A DNA stretch of 64,000 nucleotides from Flavobacteriales bacterium UBA7666 (GCA_002483265.1 DLHO01000004.1:1-64000); one strand, 5' to 3'; positions 35,277 to 43,948 are shown, counted from the stretch's first letter. The notes: generated from the letters alone by a model not told the origin. Numbers and translations are program-made.

Positions 35277-35516
35277 ATGAAACGGACATTACAAAAAATA
35301 GCTTTTTTCTTTGAGATGCGCTCTTTCGGAGTGTGCTCATGGTGGGCAACTAAGTTGGGGATTCAAACAAACAAAGTACGTTTGGGTTTTATCTATGCAA
35401 CGTGCATTGGTTTAGGTTCTCCGCTGATCCCCTACCTCATTATGGCTTGGATCTTAGAGCACAAACATTATTTTGGTTTTAGACGATCCAAACGAGCATC
35501 TATTTGGGAATTATAA
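35277..35516 (+). CDS. PspC-domain small membrane protein
   Basis: A 79-residue protein with a PspC-like core: a short amphipathic start (FEMRSFGVCSWWATKLGI) then a helix pair with RLGFIYATCIGLGSPLIPYLIMAWIL and a basic tail. PspC proteins sense envelope stress with other Psp proteins in some bacteria. No pspA or pspB is present here. Confidence 0.75.
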   Translation: MKRTLQKIAFFFEMRSFGVCSWWATKLGIQTNKVRLGFIYATCIGLGSPLIPYLIMAWILEHKHYFGFRRSKRASIWEL

Positions 35517-35528
35517 GCTTTAACTTTC

Positions 35529-36440
35529 ATGAAAATACTTATCACCGGCTCAAATGGTTTGTTGGGACAAAAAATTGTCAAACGTTGTATCAAACACCGT
35601 GTTCCATTTATTGCAACTTCTAAAGGAGTGAATCGAAATCCGGAATGTCCTGAAGGCAATTATATTTCGTTGGACTTACAACAATCTGATGAGGTGAAAA
35701 AATTGGTGTCGGATCAAAAACCAACTGCAATTATTCATACTGCGGCATTAACCAATGTTGATTACTGTGAAGCTAATCCTGAAGAATGTCATCAGGTGAA
35801 TGTGGTTGCATCGCGGATTCTTTACGAAGCGGCTAAAAGCATTCAAGCTCATTTTGAATTGCTTTCTACTGATTTTGTGTTTGATGGAGAAAATGGACCT
35901 TACAAAGAAGAAGATCCGGTTAATCCTTTGAGTGTTTACGCACAATCGAAAGTAGATGCTGAAAATGACTTGATCAACGATCCGGAGAAATATAAAAATT
36001 GGTCCATTGCCAGAACAATTATCGTTTACGGAACAGGTTTTGGCTTGTCTCGTTCCAATATGATTCTTTGGGCTTTGGAGGCGCTTCCAAAAGGTGAAGT
36101 GATGAAACTCGTAGATGATCAGTTTCGGGCTCCAACTTGGGCAGATGATTTAGCTTATGGTTGTTTGGAAATTGTTTTGAGAGATCAGAAAGGAATTTTT
36201 CATCTTTCCGGGCCAGTAACAAGACCTGTAAATAAAATTGTAGAAGAAGTAGGTGAGGCTCTTGGTTTAACCAATCTGAACATTGAAACAATCTCTTCAT
36301 CAACGCTGAATCAAGCAGCAAAAAGACCACCAAGAACAGGGTTTGACCTGTCAAAGGCAGAAAAACTGCTCGATTATCACCCAATGGATATTCAAGAAAC
36401 CATACCGCTCCTCCAACATGATTTAATTCACTACCACTAA
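35529..36440 (+). CDS. RmlD-like SDR-family sugar-nucleotide reductase
   Basis: A 303-residue short-chain dehydrogenase of the extended type. The Rossmann motif GSNGLLGQKI is near residue 7, AALTNVDYCEANP follows, and the YAQSK motif holds the catalytic Tyr and Lys. It most resembles dTDP-4-dehydrorhamnose reductase (RmlD), but no rmlA, rmlB or rmlC lies nearby, so the substrate is uncertain. It ends 7 bases before the next gene. Confidence 0.8.
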   Translation: MKILITGSNGLLGQKIVKRCIKHRVPFIATSKGVNRNPECPEGNYISLDLQQSDEVKKLVSDQKPTAIIHTAALTNVDYCEANPEECHQVNVVASRILYEAAKSIQAHFELLSTDFVFDGENGPYKEEDPVNPLSVYAQSKVDAENDLINDPEKYKNWSIARTIIVYGTGFGLSRSNMILWALEALPKGEVMKLVDDQFRAPTWADDLAYGCLEIVLRDQKGIFHLSGPVTRPVNKIVEEVGEALGLTNLNIETISSSTLNQAAKRPPRTGFDLSKAEKLLDYHPMDIQETIPLLQHDLIHYH

Positions 36441-36447
36441 GAAAAAA

Positions 36448-37308
36448 ATGACCCACTATTCAAAATCTACTAAACGAGGTATCATTCTATTCACTAGTTT
36501 GCTACTCGTCATTTTTGTAACTCCTGATTTGATTCAATATTTCAGACCAAAACCGGAAATTAAGATCGAACAATGGTCGAATGCTGAAAAGCAGGTTACA
36601 GAGAAATTAAACCGGGAATCCAGTTTCAATTACCGTAAAGGTTGGAAGAGGAAACATTATTCAAGACCCTTATCGAGATTTAATCCCAATGATTATAGTT
36701 TGGAAGAATGGATGGCGCTCGGACTTTCGGAAAAGCAAAGTGCGATCGTTCTAAAGTTTACTTCCGGAAAGATCTATTCGAATGAAGAGTTAAAGCGCAT
36801 TTTTGTCATCCCGGAAGAACTGTTTAATTTGATCAAAGATTCGACTATTTATCCAGAGAGAACGAAAAATTTAGATCGCCCAACAGAATATAAATTGGAA
36901 CAAAAACTGGTCGCGGTGGCAATAAACAGGGCAAGTTTGGATGATTTGCTGCAAGCTCAGGATATTGCTATGTTCGATGCAAAACAAATTATCAAAACAA
37001 GAGATAATTTCGGTGGATTCTACTCATTGAGCCAACTGAGTGAGGTTTGGCAGGCAACCCCGGAGAAAATTGCGGTTTGGGAAAAATACATACAGATTGA
37101 TCCGGAGAACATTCGGAAGATCAATATCAATACGGCCAGCACGAAGGAATTATCTTATCATCCCTATATTTCCTGGAATTTGGCAAATTCTCTCGTAAAA
37201 TTGCGAGGCCAAAATGGATTTTACAAAGAACTCCGGGAGATTAAAAAATCAGTTTTGATGACAGATGAACTATACGAAAAGCTGAAGCATTATTTGACAG
37301 TTGAATAA
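36448..37308 (+). CDS. helix-hairpin-helix (ComEA-like) DNA-binding protein
   Basis: A 286-residue protein with a basic N-terminal segment, a hydrophobic helix (about residues 10-28) and three to four helix-hairpin-helix repeats (for example NRASLDDLLQAQDI, KININ TASTKELSYHPYI). The repeats resemble those of ComEA, which binds incoming DNA at the cell surface. The N-terminal helix would anchor it. A piece of this gene is duplicated and decayed at 37800-37880. Confidence 0.85.
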   Translation: MTHYSKSTKRGIILFTSLLLVIFVTPDLIQYFRPKPEIKIEQWSNAEKQVTEKLNRESSFNYRKGWKRKHYSRPLSRFNPNDYSLEEWMALGLSEKQSAIVLKFTSGKIYSNEELKRIFVIPEELFNLIKDSTIYPERTKNLDRPTEYKLEQKLVAVAINRASLDDLLQAQDIAMFDAKQIIKTRDNFGGFYSLSQLSEVWQATPEKIAVWEKYIQIDPENIRKININTASTKELSYHPYISWNLANSLVKLRGQNGFYKELREIKKSVLMTDELYEKLKHYLTVE

Positions 37309-37336
37309 TTGATTAGCGCCAATTTGGTTTGTAGTA

Positions 37337-37720
37337 CTAATTTTTGATTGCTTTCAACTCTTTTTCCAATGCTGTGAGTTTTTTTTCCATAGCTTCACCT
37401 TCTGCATTATCCGGACAGATTCTCCGTGCGCCTTCTGCATTCAAAATTGGCATACAACGGGTGAAGAATTCGTAGTGCTTTTCGTCGCGCTTACGTTTTT
37501 CTTCGTACAGCAAAGGCATTTCCGGTCCTTTTTTTTGAATGCGCTTGACTTCTTCCAGGATCGCAATCACTTCTTTTCCATATGTAATAGCGGCAGTATT
37601 ACAATCGCATGGAGTTATCAAGGTAGATGTGTCGATCTTCAGCGAGGCATCACTGACCTGAAACTGCGCTTGGCAATTGCCGGAAAAAGGAAGGAAGAGC
37701 AGAACAAACAACTGTTTCAT
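37337..37720 (-). CDS. exported protein of unknown function
   Basis: 127 residues from the ATG whose first base is 37720, where a signal peptide begins (MKQLFVLLFLPFSGNCQAQ); a longer start at 37792 would bury it. The mature part has four Cys (CDCN, then FTRCMP and ICPDN) and ends in a Lys/Glu-rich helix. No family recognised. It is the only minus-strand gene in this stretch and lies between the helix-hairpin-helix gene and its decayed partial duplicate. Confidence 0.65.
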   Translation of the reverse strand: MKQLFVLLFLPFSGNCQAQFQVSDASLKIDTSTLITPCDCNTAAITYGKEVIAILEEVKRIQKKGPEMPLLYEEKRKRDEKHYEFFTRCMPILNAEGARRICPDNAEGEAMEKKLTALEKELKAIKN

Positions 37721-37799
37721 GGAAATGAATTTGGTGAAAGTTAATGATTTTGGTTGAACGGAAAAACTATACAGGAACTTTAGAATCCCCACCGTTAAT

Positions 37800-37880
37800 A
37801 CAAGGTAATTATCAGTTCGTCCATCGATTTCTTGGAATTTGGCAAATTCTCCCGTAAAATTGCGCTCTCAAAACGAAGGC
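37800..37880 (+). pseudogene. decayed duplicate of part of the helix-hairpin-helix gene
   Basis: Bases 37833-37864 match 37174-37205 at 31 of 32 positions, and weaker similarity reaches upstream. In the same frame it would read VRPSISWNLANSPVKLRSQN, against YHPYISWNLANSLVKLRGQN in the intact gene. There is no start, and the frame does not extend. Confidence 0.7.
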
Positions 37881-37899
37881 ATTAACTTATAGCAGCATA

Positions 37900-38427
37900 A
37901 TGATAGAAGAAAAAATTAAAAGCGTAATTAGAGATGTGATCGATTTTCCAAAACCCGGAATCGTATTCAAAGACATTACTCCGATTATGCTGGATCCAGC
38001 TTTATCTAAAGAAATAGTCACTCATTTGGTATCGATTTACAAAGACCAAAAATTAGATAAGATTGCCGGGATTGAAAGCCGCGGATTTTTATTTGGCTAT
38101 CCATTGGCAATGGAATTAGGTCTTCCTTTCGTTTTGATTCGCAAATCAGGGAAATTGCCTTACCATAAAATCAGTCATTCATACGAATTAGAATATGGTT
38201 CAGCTACTATTGAAATGCATGTGGATGCCGTTCAAGAAGGAGAACGTGTATTGATTCACGATGATTTATTGGCTACCGGAGGATCTGCTTCAGCAGCAGC
38301 TGAGTTGATCCAGAAATGTGGTGGTGAAGTTGCTGGGTTTAACTTCTTAGTAGGGTTAAATTTTCTAAATGGTAATGAGAAATTGAAAAACTACTCTAAT
38401 AATATTACTAATTTAGTAACCTATTAA
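37900..38427 (+). CDS. apt: adenine phosphoribosyltransferase
   Basis: A 175-residue enzyme converting adenine and PRPP to AMP (purine salvage). The PRPP-binding loop is VLIHDDLLATGGSA (residues 117-130), and the N-terminal FPKPGIVFKDITP motif is typical of Apt. It could recycle the adenine released when MTA enters methionine salvage, by inference. Two acidic residues of the PRPP loop are present. Confidence 0.95.
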   Translation: MIEEKIKSVIRDVIDFPKPGIVFKDITPIMLDPALSKEIVTHLVSIYKDQKLDKIAGIESRGFLFGYPLAMELGLPFVLIRKSGKLPYHKISHSYELEYGSATIEMHVDAVQEGERVLIHDDLLATGGSASAAAELIQKCGGEVAGFNFLVGLNFLNGNEKLKNYSNNITNLVTY

Positions 38428-38479
38428 AATTTATTAATCGAAAAAAAAATTAACGGATACCCCAAAAAAACTGTTAATC

Positions 38480-39619
38480 ATGGACTTTGAACTAAACGAA
38501 AATCAACTAATGATCACGCAAATGGTGCGTGATTTTGCGGAAAGAGAAATCCGTCCAAATATGAATCAATGGGATGCAGATGAGTATTTCCCGGTGGATG
38601 TCATGAAAAAAATGGGAGATCTAGGTTTACTAGGTATTTATATCCCTCAAGAATATGGCGGAAGTGGCTTTTCTTACTTGGAGTATGCAACAGCATTGAT
38701 GGAGCTAGGAAAAGTGTGTGGAGGAATTGGTTTGAGTGTTGCTGCACATAATTCATTGTGTACCGGGCATATTTATTACCACGGAAACGCGGAACAAAAG
38801 AAAAAATACCTTCCAAAATTAACTTCAGGAGAATTTATCGGAGCTTGGGGTCTGACTGAACCAAATACAGGTTCTGATGCTATGCGAATGAAGACAACGG
38901 CAGTTAAAGATGGAGAATATTGGGTAATTAATGGAGCTAAAAACTGGATTACTCATGGGCTTTCCGGTGATGTTTCAGTTGTTTTGGTTCGTACGGGTGA
39001 ATTATTGGATTCAAATGGAATCACTGCATTTATCGTTGAAAAAGGTACACCAGGGTTTTCAGCTGTAAAAATCAAAGACAAATTAGGTGTTCGTGCTTCT
39101 GAAACGGCAGAATTGATTTTTGACAATGTGCGTTTGCATGAATCACAAGTAATTGGCGAAGTTGGACAAGGATTCAAACAAGCTATGCATATTTTGGATG
39201 GAGGTCGTATTTCTATCGCGGCGCTTTCTTGTGGGATTGCTCGCGGTGCTTATGAAGCATCTGTGAAGTATGCCAAAGAACGTGAGCAATTCGGACAACC
39301 AATCGGTAAATTCCAGGCAATTGGTTTTAAATTGGCTGATATGGCAACACAAGTAGAAGCAGCTGAATTATTGACTTTTCAGGCAGCAGATTATAAGAAT
39401 AGAGGTCAGAAAATGACTACTCAAGGAGCATTTGCGAAATACTTTGCTTCTGAAGTTTCTGTGAAATGTGGAAATGAAGCAGTTCAGATCATGGGGGGCT
39501 ACGGATTCACGAAAGAGTATCCTGCAGAGAAATTCTTAAGAGATGCGAAACTAATGACCATCGGTGAAGGAACCTCTGAAATTCAAAAATTGGTTATTTC
39601 CAGAGAAATATTAAAATAA
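38480..39619 (+). CDS. acyl-CoA dehydrogenase
   Basis: A 379-residue FAD enzyme of fatty-acid or branched-chain amino-acid oxidation. N-terminal helical domain, beta-sheet domain with AWGLTEPNTGSDA, and C-terminal domain with the YGFTKEYP and IGEGTSEIQ segments; the Glu of EGTSEIQ is the expected catalytic base. Length matches the short/medium-chain class. Chain-length preference cannot be read directly. Electrons would go to ETF, whose genes are not in the window. Confidence 0.92.
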   Translation: MDFELNENQLMITQMVRDFAEREIRPNMNQWDADEYFPVDVMKKMGDLGLLGIYIPQEYGGSGFSYLEYATALMELGKVCGGIGLSVAAHNSLCTGHIYYHGNAEQKKKYLPKLTSGEFIGAWGLTEPNTGSDAMRMKTTAVKDGEYWVINGAKNWITHGLSGDVSVVLVRTGELLDSNGITAFIVEKGTPGFSAVKIKDKLGVRASETAELIFDNVRLHESQVIGEVGQGFKQAMHILDGGRISIAALSCGIARGAYEASVKYAKEREQFGQPIGKFQAIGFKLADMATQVEAAELLTFQAADYKNRGQKMTTQGAFAKYFASEVSVKCGNEAVQIMGGYGFTKEYPAEKFLRDAKLMTIGEGTSEIQKLVISREILK

Positions 39620-39635
39620 TTTTTTCAGATACTGA

Positions 39636-39664
39636 TTGTTGAAAAGAAAAAATATATATCTTTG
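39636..39664 (+). promoter_or_regulatory. predicted rpsU promoter
   Basis: TTG (39636-39638), 18 bases, TATCTTTG (39657-39664), a full consensus match, with a leader of about 50 bases before rpsU. Confidence 0.6.
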
Positions 39665-39718
39665 CGCTCCCTATAAGCGTATAGGTTTTAAAAAAGCTAA
39701 CAATAGAATTAAATAGAT

Positions 39719-39910
39719 ATGTTAATCATTCCAGTTAAAGAAGGCGAGAACATCGAAAGAGCGCTTAAGAAGTACAAGAAGAAATATGACAAAACAAATG
39801 TCATGAAAGAATTACGTCGTCGTAAAGAATTCGTGAAACCATCTGTTATTGATCGTCAAGCGAACATTCGTGCAGCTTATGCTCAAAAAATGAAATCTCA
39901 AGAGATTTAA
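39719..39910 (+). CDS. rpsU: 30S ribosomal protein S21
   Basis: A 63-residue basic protein with the S21 pattern: MLIIPVKEGENIERALKKYK, then ELRRRKEFVKPSVIDRQAN. In Bacteroidota, S21 helps hold the anti-Shine-Dalgarno end of 16S rRNA away from mRNA, which fits the rarity of Shine-Dalgarno sites here. It is transcribed alone, with its own promoter and terminator. Confidence 0.95.
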   Translation: MLIIPVKEGENIERALKKYKKKYDKTNVMKELRRRKEFVKPSVIDRQANIRAAYAQKMKSQEI

Positions 39911-39939
39911 TCCGGAGATTATCCGAATTAATAATATTG

Positions 39940-39970
39940 AAAGCTCTGGCATTTGTCAGGGCTTTTTTTT
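39940..39970 (+). terminator. intrinsic terminator after rpsU
   Basis: AAAGCTCTG / CAGGGCTTT stem (one G-T pair) with an 8-base loop and a long T-run. Confidence 0.85.
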
Positions 39971-40005
39971 ATTTAAATTTAACCACATCAAAAATCTAAA
40001 AAATT

Positions 40006-40506
40006 ATGAATCACCTAAAGACTTTTCTTTTCATGCTGTTTTTTGCTTCCGGATTACAGCTGATGGCTCAAAATGCTGAACCCCTCATGAAGCTTCCTAA
40101 AAAGAAAGAATTCAAAGCCAGCGAACCGAATTTTATTGCTTCGGTTAACTGGATTGAGAATACCCCTTTTGATGAAGAGCCTGAAATGCACTCGCATCAA
40201 TATGCTATGATTGTTGGTTGGATGAGTGATTCACCTGATGTTACAATTACTTTAAACGGCTATCTTCTTGATTACACAAAAACGAACAAGGAATTATTGT
40301 CTTTTTTTATGGGAGGATGGGGTAAGTATGTATTGGGAAACGCTTATTCTAAAGATGAGTTACAAGGTAATTTGGCTGGTCTTCGAAGTATGATTGAGAT
40401 TTATAAGACAGGTAAGTTGAAATCAGATGATGCTATGCAGGAATTGGTTGATTTAGATACAAAAGGTGAATTGGAAGAATGGGTAAAAGGAAAAATCAAA
40501 AAGTGA
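40006..40506 (+). CDS. exported protein of unknown function
   Basis: A 166-residue protein with a signal peptide (MNHLKTFLFMLFFASGLQLMAQ). The mature part is mixed alpha/beta with a helical, Lys/Glu-rich C-terminus (DLDTKGELEEWVKGKIKK). No lipobox and no T9SS domain, so periplasmic. No family recognised. It follows rpsU but is separated by its terminator. Confidence 0.7.
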   Translation: MNHLKTFLFMLFFASGLQLMAQNAEPLMKLPKKKEFKASEPNFIASVNWIENTPFDEEPEMHSHQYAMIVGWMSDSPDVTITLNGYLLDYTKTNKELLSFFMGGWGKYVLGNAYSKDELQGNLAGLRSMIEIYKTGKLKSDDAMQELVDLDTKGELEEWVKGKIKK

Positions 40507-40580
40507 TCTGAATCCAAAACAATAATTGCGCCTCAAACGTATAATGTCTTGCCCTCTTTTTTGTAACTTGTATTTCTGTT

Positions 40581-41462
40581 ATGTCCTATAAAGATTCCTT
40601 CATACATTATTTACAAGTAGAAAAGCGCTACTCGGAGCATACCATATTGGCTTATGAGGAAGATTTGAATCAATTCATAAGTTTTGCAGAGTTATCGAAA
40701 TCGGTAGAGTGGAATGAGGTCAATCATCAACTGGTACGTGCATGGATCGTTAACCTGATGGAAAGCGGACAGAGCAATCGCACGGTTTCTCGTAAAATAT
40801 CCTGTTTGCGTTCTATATTTAAATGGCTGATTGCTAACGGAAAAGTGGAGCAAAATCCAATGTTGCGAATCCGCGGACCAAAAGTTGAAAAACGTTTGCC
40901 TCAGTTTGTAAAACAGTCGGAAATAGACAATGTCCGAATTGAGCAGTTGTTTTCGTCAAACTTTGAAGGAATCCGTGACCGATTGATGTTTGAGATGTTT
41001 TATCAAACAGGAGTTCGTTTGAGTGAATTAATCGAATTAAAGAATAAGGATGTCACAAGTGTCAGCATTAAGGTATTGGGAAAAAGAAATAAAGAACGGA
41101 TCATTCCGATAGGCCGGGATCTTTATGAGATCATCCAATCGTATGAAAAACTCAAGCCTGCTGGTCCGGATAGCCAAATTTTGTTATTTGTAAAAAAAGA
41201 TGGCAGGAAAATGTCTCCAAAGTTTGTTTATAGGAAAATTAATACATATCTTGGAAGTGTAACGAATGCTGATAAGAAGAGCCCCCACATCCTACGTCAC
41301 ACATTTGCAACTCACATGTTAAACAATGGTGCAGGGCTCGAAACTTTGAAAGAACTTTTGGGGCATGCAGGTTTGTCTGCAACTCAAGTTTACACGCATA
41401 ATTCGTTTGCGCAGATAAACTCGATATATTCACATGCCCATCCACGTGGGCGCAAAAAGTAA
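40581..41462 (+). CDS. xerC: tyrosine recombinase (XerC/XerD family)
   Basis: A 293-residue site-specific recombinase. All catalytic residues are visible: Arg146 (TGVRLSE), Lys168, His236 and Arg239 (HILRHTFA), His262 (LLGHAG) and Tyr271 (VYTH). The N-terminal core-binding domain covers about residues 1-95. In bacteria this resolves chromosome dimers at dif. It lies next to hpf, with no integrase-style genes nearby, so a housekeeping role is more likely than a mobile element. XerC versus XerD cannot be decided by eye. Confidence 0.92.
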   Translation: MSYKDSFIHYLQVEKRYSEHTILAYEEDLNQFISFAELSKSVEWNEVNHQLVRAWIVNLMESGQSNRTVSRKISCLRSIFKWLIANGKVEQNPMLRIRGPKVEKRLPQFVKQSEIDNVRIEQLFSSNFEGIRDRLMFEMFYQTGVRLSELIELKNKDVTSVSIKVLGKRNKERIIPIGRDLYEIIQSYEKLKPAGPDSQILLFVKKDGRKMSPKFVYRKINTYLGSVTNADKKSPHILRHTFATHMLNNGAGLETLKELLGHAGLSATQVYTHNSFAQINSIYSHAHPRGRKK

Positions 41463-41467
41463 AAGTC

Positions 41468-41764
41468 ATGGACGTTAAAGTGCATTCTATCCATTTTAAA
41501 GCGGATCAAAAGCTGATTGATTTTATTAACGACAAAGTAGAAAAGCTTCAGGTTTTTTTTGATCACATAATTGTCGGAGAAGTTTTTTTAAGATTGGATA
41601 AGGATTCGGATAAAGAAAACAAGATAGCTGAAGTGAAAATATTGATGCCCGGAAAAGAATTGTTTGCAAAGAAAAAATGCAAATCTTTTGAAGAAGCGGC
41701 AGATTTGTGTGTAGATGCCTTGCGGACACAAGTAAAAAAATACAAAGGCAAATTAGCGAATTAG
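41468..41764 (+). CDS. hpf: ribosome hibernation-promoting factor (HPF/RaiA family)
   Basis: A 98-residue protein with the HPF/YfiA fold: KVHSIHFKADQKLIDFIN, then EVFLRLDKDSDKENKIAEVKI and the basic end KKKCKSFEEAADLCVDALRTQVKKYK. It binds the 30S decoding region in resting cells and promotes ribosome dimerisation or silencing. It is the short form without the C-terminal dimerisation domain. It starts 5 bases after the xer stop. Confidence 0.92.
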   Translation: MDVKVHSIHFKADQKLIDFINDKVEKLQVFFDHIIVGEVFLRLDKDSDKENKIAEVKILMPGKELFAKKKCKSFEEAADLCVDALRTQVKKYKGKLAN

Positions 41765-41786
41765 TAATTGAAAATGAAGATTTTAG

Positions 41787-41819
41787 ATGGATGGCTCGAA
41801 AGGTCATCCATTTTTTTTT
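41787..41819 (+). terminator. intrinsic terminator after hpf
   Basis: ATGGATG / CATCCAT stem, 11-base loop, T9. Confidence 0.85.
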
Positions 41820-41840
41820 GATTTTTTTTCATTGAAACCC

Positions 41841-41870
41841 TTGTAGGTATTTAATTATTTAGTAGATTTG
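41841..41870 (+). promoter_or_regulatory. predicted promoter of the tRNA-tuf cluster
   Basis: TTG (41841-41843), 19 bases, TAGATTTG (41863-41870), a full match to TAnnTTTG, about 70 bases upstream of the first tRNA. Confidence 0.65.
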
Positions 41871-41940
41871 CAAACCCAAATGGGAAAAACACTTTAAGAA
41901 TCGTTCTTTAAAATCGTATTATAATTACCAAAACTTTAAT

Positions 41941-42014
41941 GCCGGTGTAGCTCAGCTGGCTAGAGCAGCTGATTTGTAATCAGCAGGTCGGGGGTTCGAG
42001 TCCCTCCACCGGCT
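41941..42014 (+). tRNA. trnT: tRNA-Thr (anticodon TGT)
   Basis: Acceptor GCCGGTG pairs with CACCGGC, discriminator T; anticodon TGT at 41975-41977 in a loop framed by GCTGA/TCAGC. CCA is not encoded. Confidence 0.97.
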
Positions 42015-42027
42015 CGCATTAAAGGAT

Positions 42028-42109
42028 GGGAGTGTCGCATAGTGGCTATTGCAGCAGACTGTAAATCTGTCACCGTAAGGTATCGCTGGTTCGAGTCCAG
42101 CCACTCCCA
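42028..42109 (+). tRNA. trnY: tRNA-Tyr (anticodon GTA)
   Basis: Acceptor GGGAGTG/CACTCCC, a class II tRNA with a long variable arm (CACCGTAAGGTATCG), anticodon GTA at 42061-42063, discriminator A. Confidence 0.97.
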
Positions 42110-42133
42110 CAGAAAGTAAAAAAAATATAATAA

Positions 42134-42206
42134 GCGGGAGTAGCTCAGTTGGTAGAGCGTCAGCCTTCCAAGCTGAGGGTCGCGAGTTCGAATCTCGTCT
42201 CCCGCT
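42134..42206 (+). tRNA. trnG: tRNA-Gly (anticodon TCC)
   Basis: Acceptor GCGGGAG/CTCCCGC, anticodon TCC at 42167-42169, 73 bases, discriminator T. Confidence 0.97.
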
Positions 42207-42229
42207 CAATTACGATATAAAAAGGATAG

Positions 42230-42301
42230 GCCGGTGTAGCTCAGGGGTAGAGCGCTTCCTTGGTAAGGAAGAGGTCACGAGTTCAATTCTCGTCATTGGC
42301 T
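42230..42301 (+). tRNA. trnT: tRNA-Thr (anticodon GGT)
   Basis: Acceptor GCCGGTG pairs with CATTGGC using two G-T pairs; anticodon GGT at 42262-42264. It shares its first ten bases with the TGT tRNA-Thr. Confidence 0.95.
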
Positions 42302-42386
42302 CTGCAGGGATTCACTCATCAATTTATGGGTGAAATTTTGTATTAGTAAGAAAAAGGTTTATTAACTACGTAACAAATAAAAACAA

Positions 42387-43574
42387 ATGGCTAAGGAAAA
42401 TTTTAATCGTTCCAAACCGCACGTTAACATCGGTACTATCGGGCACGTTGACCATGGTAAAACTACGTTAACAGCTGCAATCTCTAGCGTGTTAGCTTCT
42501 AAGGGGTTGGCTGCGGTTCGTGATTTCTCTTCTATTGACAACGCTCCTGAAGAAAAAGAGCGTGGTATTACTATTAACACTTCACACATCGAGTACGAAA
42601 CTCTTAACCGTCACTACGCACACGTTGACTGTCCAGGTCACGCGGATTACGTAAAGAACATGGTTACAGGAGCTGCTCAGATGGATGGTGCTATCTTGGT
42701 TGTTGCTGCAACGGATGGTCCAATGCCTCAAACTCGTGAGCATATCCTATTAGGAAAACAAGTTGGTGTTCCTCGTTTAGTTGTATTCATGAATAAAGTG
42801 GATATGGTTGATGACGCTGAGTTGTTAGAATTAGTTGAAATGGAAGTTCGTGAATTGTTGTCTTTCTACGATTACGATGGTGACAATGCACCGGTTATTC
42901 AAGGTTCTGCACTTGGTGCATTGAACGGAGAAGCTGAGTGGGTTGCTAAAATCGATGAATTGATGGATGCAGTTGATACTTATATTGAATTACCTCCTCG
43001 TGATGTTGACAAGCCTTTCTTGATGCCGGTTGAAGATGTATTTACGATTACAGGTCGTGGTACAGTAGCAACAGGACGTATCGAAACAGGTGTTATCAAC
43101 TCTGGTGAGCCAGTTGAGATCTTGGGTATGGGTGAAGAGAAATTGACTTCTACTGTAACTGGGGTTGAGATGTTCCGCAAAATCTTGGATAGAGGTGAAG
43201 CTGGTGACAACGTAGGTCTTTTATTGCGTGGTATTGAGAAATCTCAAATCAAACGTGGAATGGTAATCTGTAAACCAGGTTCTGTTAAACCACATGCTGA
43301 TTTCAAAGCTGAAATCTACGTATTGAAAAAAGAAGAAGGTGGTCGTCACACTCCATTCCATAACAAATACCGTCCTCAGTTCTACTTCCGTACAACTGAC
43401 GTAACTGGAGAGATTTTCTTGACAGACGGACGTGAGATGGTTATGCCAGGTGATAACGTAACAATTACTGTTAAGTTAATCGTTCCTGTAGCAATGGACA
43501 AAGGTCTACGTTTCGCTATCCGTGAGGGTGGACGTACTGTAGGTGCTGGTCAGGTTACTGAAATCATCGCTTAA
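42387..43574 (+). CDS. tuf: elongation factor Tu
   Basis: A 395-residue translation GTPase that delivers aminoacyl-tRNA to the ribosome. G1 is GHVDHGKT (19-26), G2 includes RGITINTSHIEYET, G3 is DCPGHADYVKN and G4 is NKVD; domains 2 and 3 follow with GRGTVATGRIE and the C-terminal VGAGQVTEIIA. Placed between four tRNAs and tRNA-Trp, as in many bacteria. Confidence 0.99.
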   Translation: MAKENFNRSKPHVNIGTIGHVDHGKTTLTAAISSVLASKGLAAVRDFSSIDNAPEEKERGITINTSHIEYETLNRHYAHVDCPGHADYVKNMVTGAAQMDGAILVVAATDGPMPQTREHILLGKQVGVPRLVVFMNKVDMVDDAELLELVEMEVRELLSFYDYDGDNAPVIQGSALGALNGEAEWVAKIDELMDAVDTYIELPPRDVDKPFLMPVEDVFTITGRGTVATGRIETGVINSGEPVEILGMGEEKLTSTVTGVEMFRKILDRGEAGDNVGLLLRGIEKSQIKRGMVICKPGSVKPHADFKAEIYVLKKEEGGRHTPFHNKYRPQFYFRTTDVTGEIFLTDGREMVMPGDNVTITVKLIVPVAMDKGLRFAIREGGRTVGAGQVTEIIA

Positions 43575-43595
43575 TTCGCGATTACATATTGAATG

Positions 43596-43621
43596 AAAGG
43601 GGAGCTTAAACTCCCCTTTTT
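43596..43621 (+). terminator. intrinsic terminator after tuf
   Basis: AAAGGGGAG / CTCCCCTTT with a 6-base loop and short T-run, 3 bases before tRNA-Trp; it may reduce rather than stop read-through. Confidence 0.8.
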
Positions 43622-43623
43622 AC

Positions 43624-43696
43624 ACGGGCGTAGCTCAGCTGGTAGAGTAGTGGTCTCCAAAACCATTGGTCGTGGGTTCGAATCCTACCGCCCGTG
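43624..43696 (+). tRNA. trnW: tRNA-Trp (anticodon CCA)
   Basis: Acceptor ACGGGCG/CGCCCGT, discriminator G, anticodon CCA at 43657-43659, 73 bases. Confidence 0.97.
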
Positions 43697-43717
43697 CAAA
43701 AACAAAATAAATTGACC

Positions 43718-43939
43718 ATGTCAAAGTTTAGAAATTATTTTAGCGAAACGATTACTGAGATGACTCAGAATGTTACGTGGCCGACGTGGAAAGAATTGCA
43801 GAGTAATGCACTTATAGTGGTAGTTGCGTCTGTGATTTTTGCGTTGTTGGTGTTCGCAATGGACAATGTCTTTGGAATTACCGGAACTCCTACTTCCACT
43901 TGGAAGGGAGTGGTTGGATTTATCTATTCTTTCTTTTAA
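43718..43939 (+). CDS. secE: preprotein translocase subunit SecE
   Basis: 73 residues from ATG 43718; an earlier in-frame start would overlap tRNA-Trp. A single membrane helix (about residues 32-52) follows the conserved amphipathic segment NVTWPTWKELQSNALIV. It clamps SecY in the inner membrane. It is separated by 9 bases from nusG. Confidence 0.93.
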   Translation: MSKFRNYFSETITEMTQNVTWPTWKELQSNALIVVVASVIFALLVFAMDNVFGITGTPTSTWKGVVGFIYSFF

Positions 43940-43948
43940 TTAGAAAAA

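Noticed and set aside
40581..41462. Integrase of a genomic island next to tRNA genes
   Set aside because: The recombinase has XerC/D length and housekeeping neighbours (hpf). No direct repeats matching a tRNA 3' end were seen and the tRNA-tuf-rpo region is canonical.
41952..42209. Open frame on minus across three tRNA genes
   Set aside because: It is the reverse translation of tRNA sequences; such peptides are a common annotation artefact.
43596..43696. tRNA-Trp and secE as a separate transcription unit with its own promoter
   Set aside because: Only 2 bases separate the tuf terminator from tRNA-Trp and no promoter match fits; read-through from tuf is simpler.
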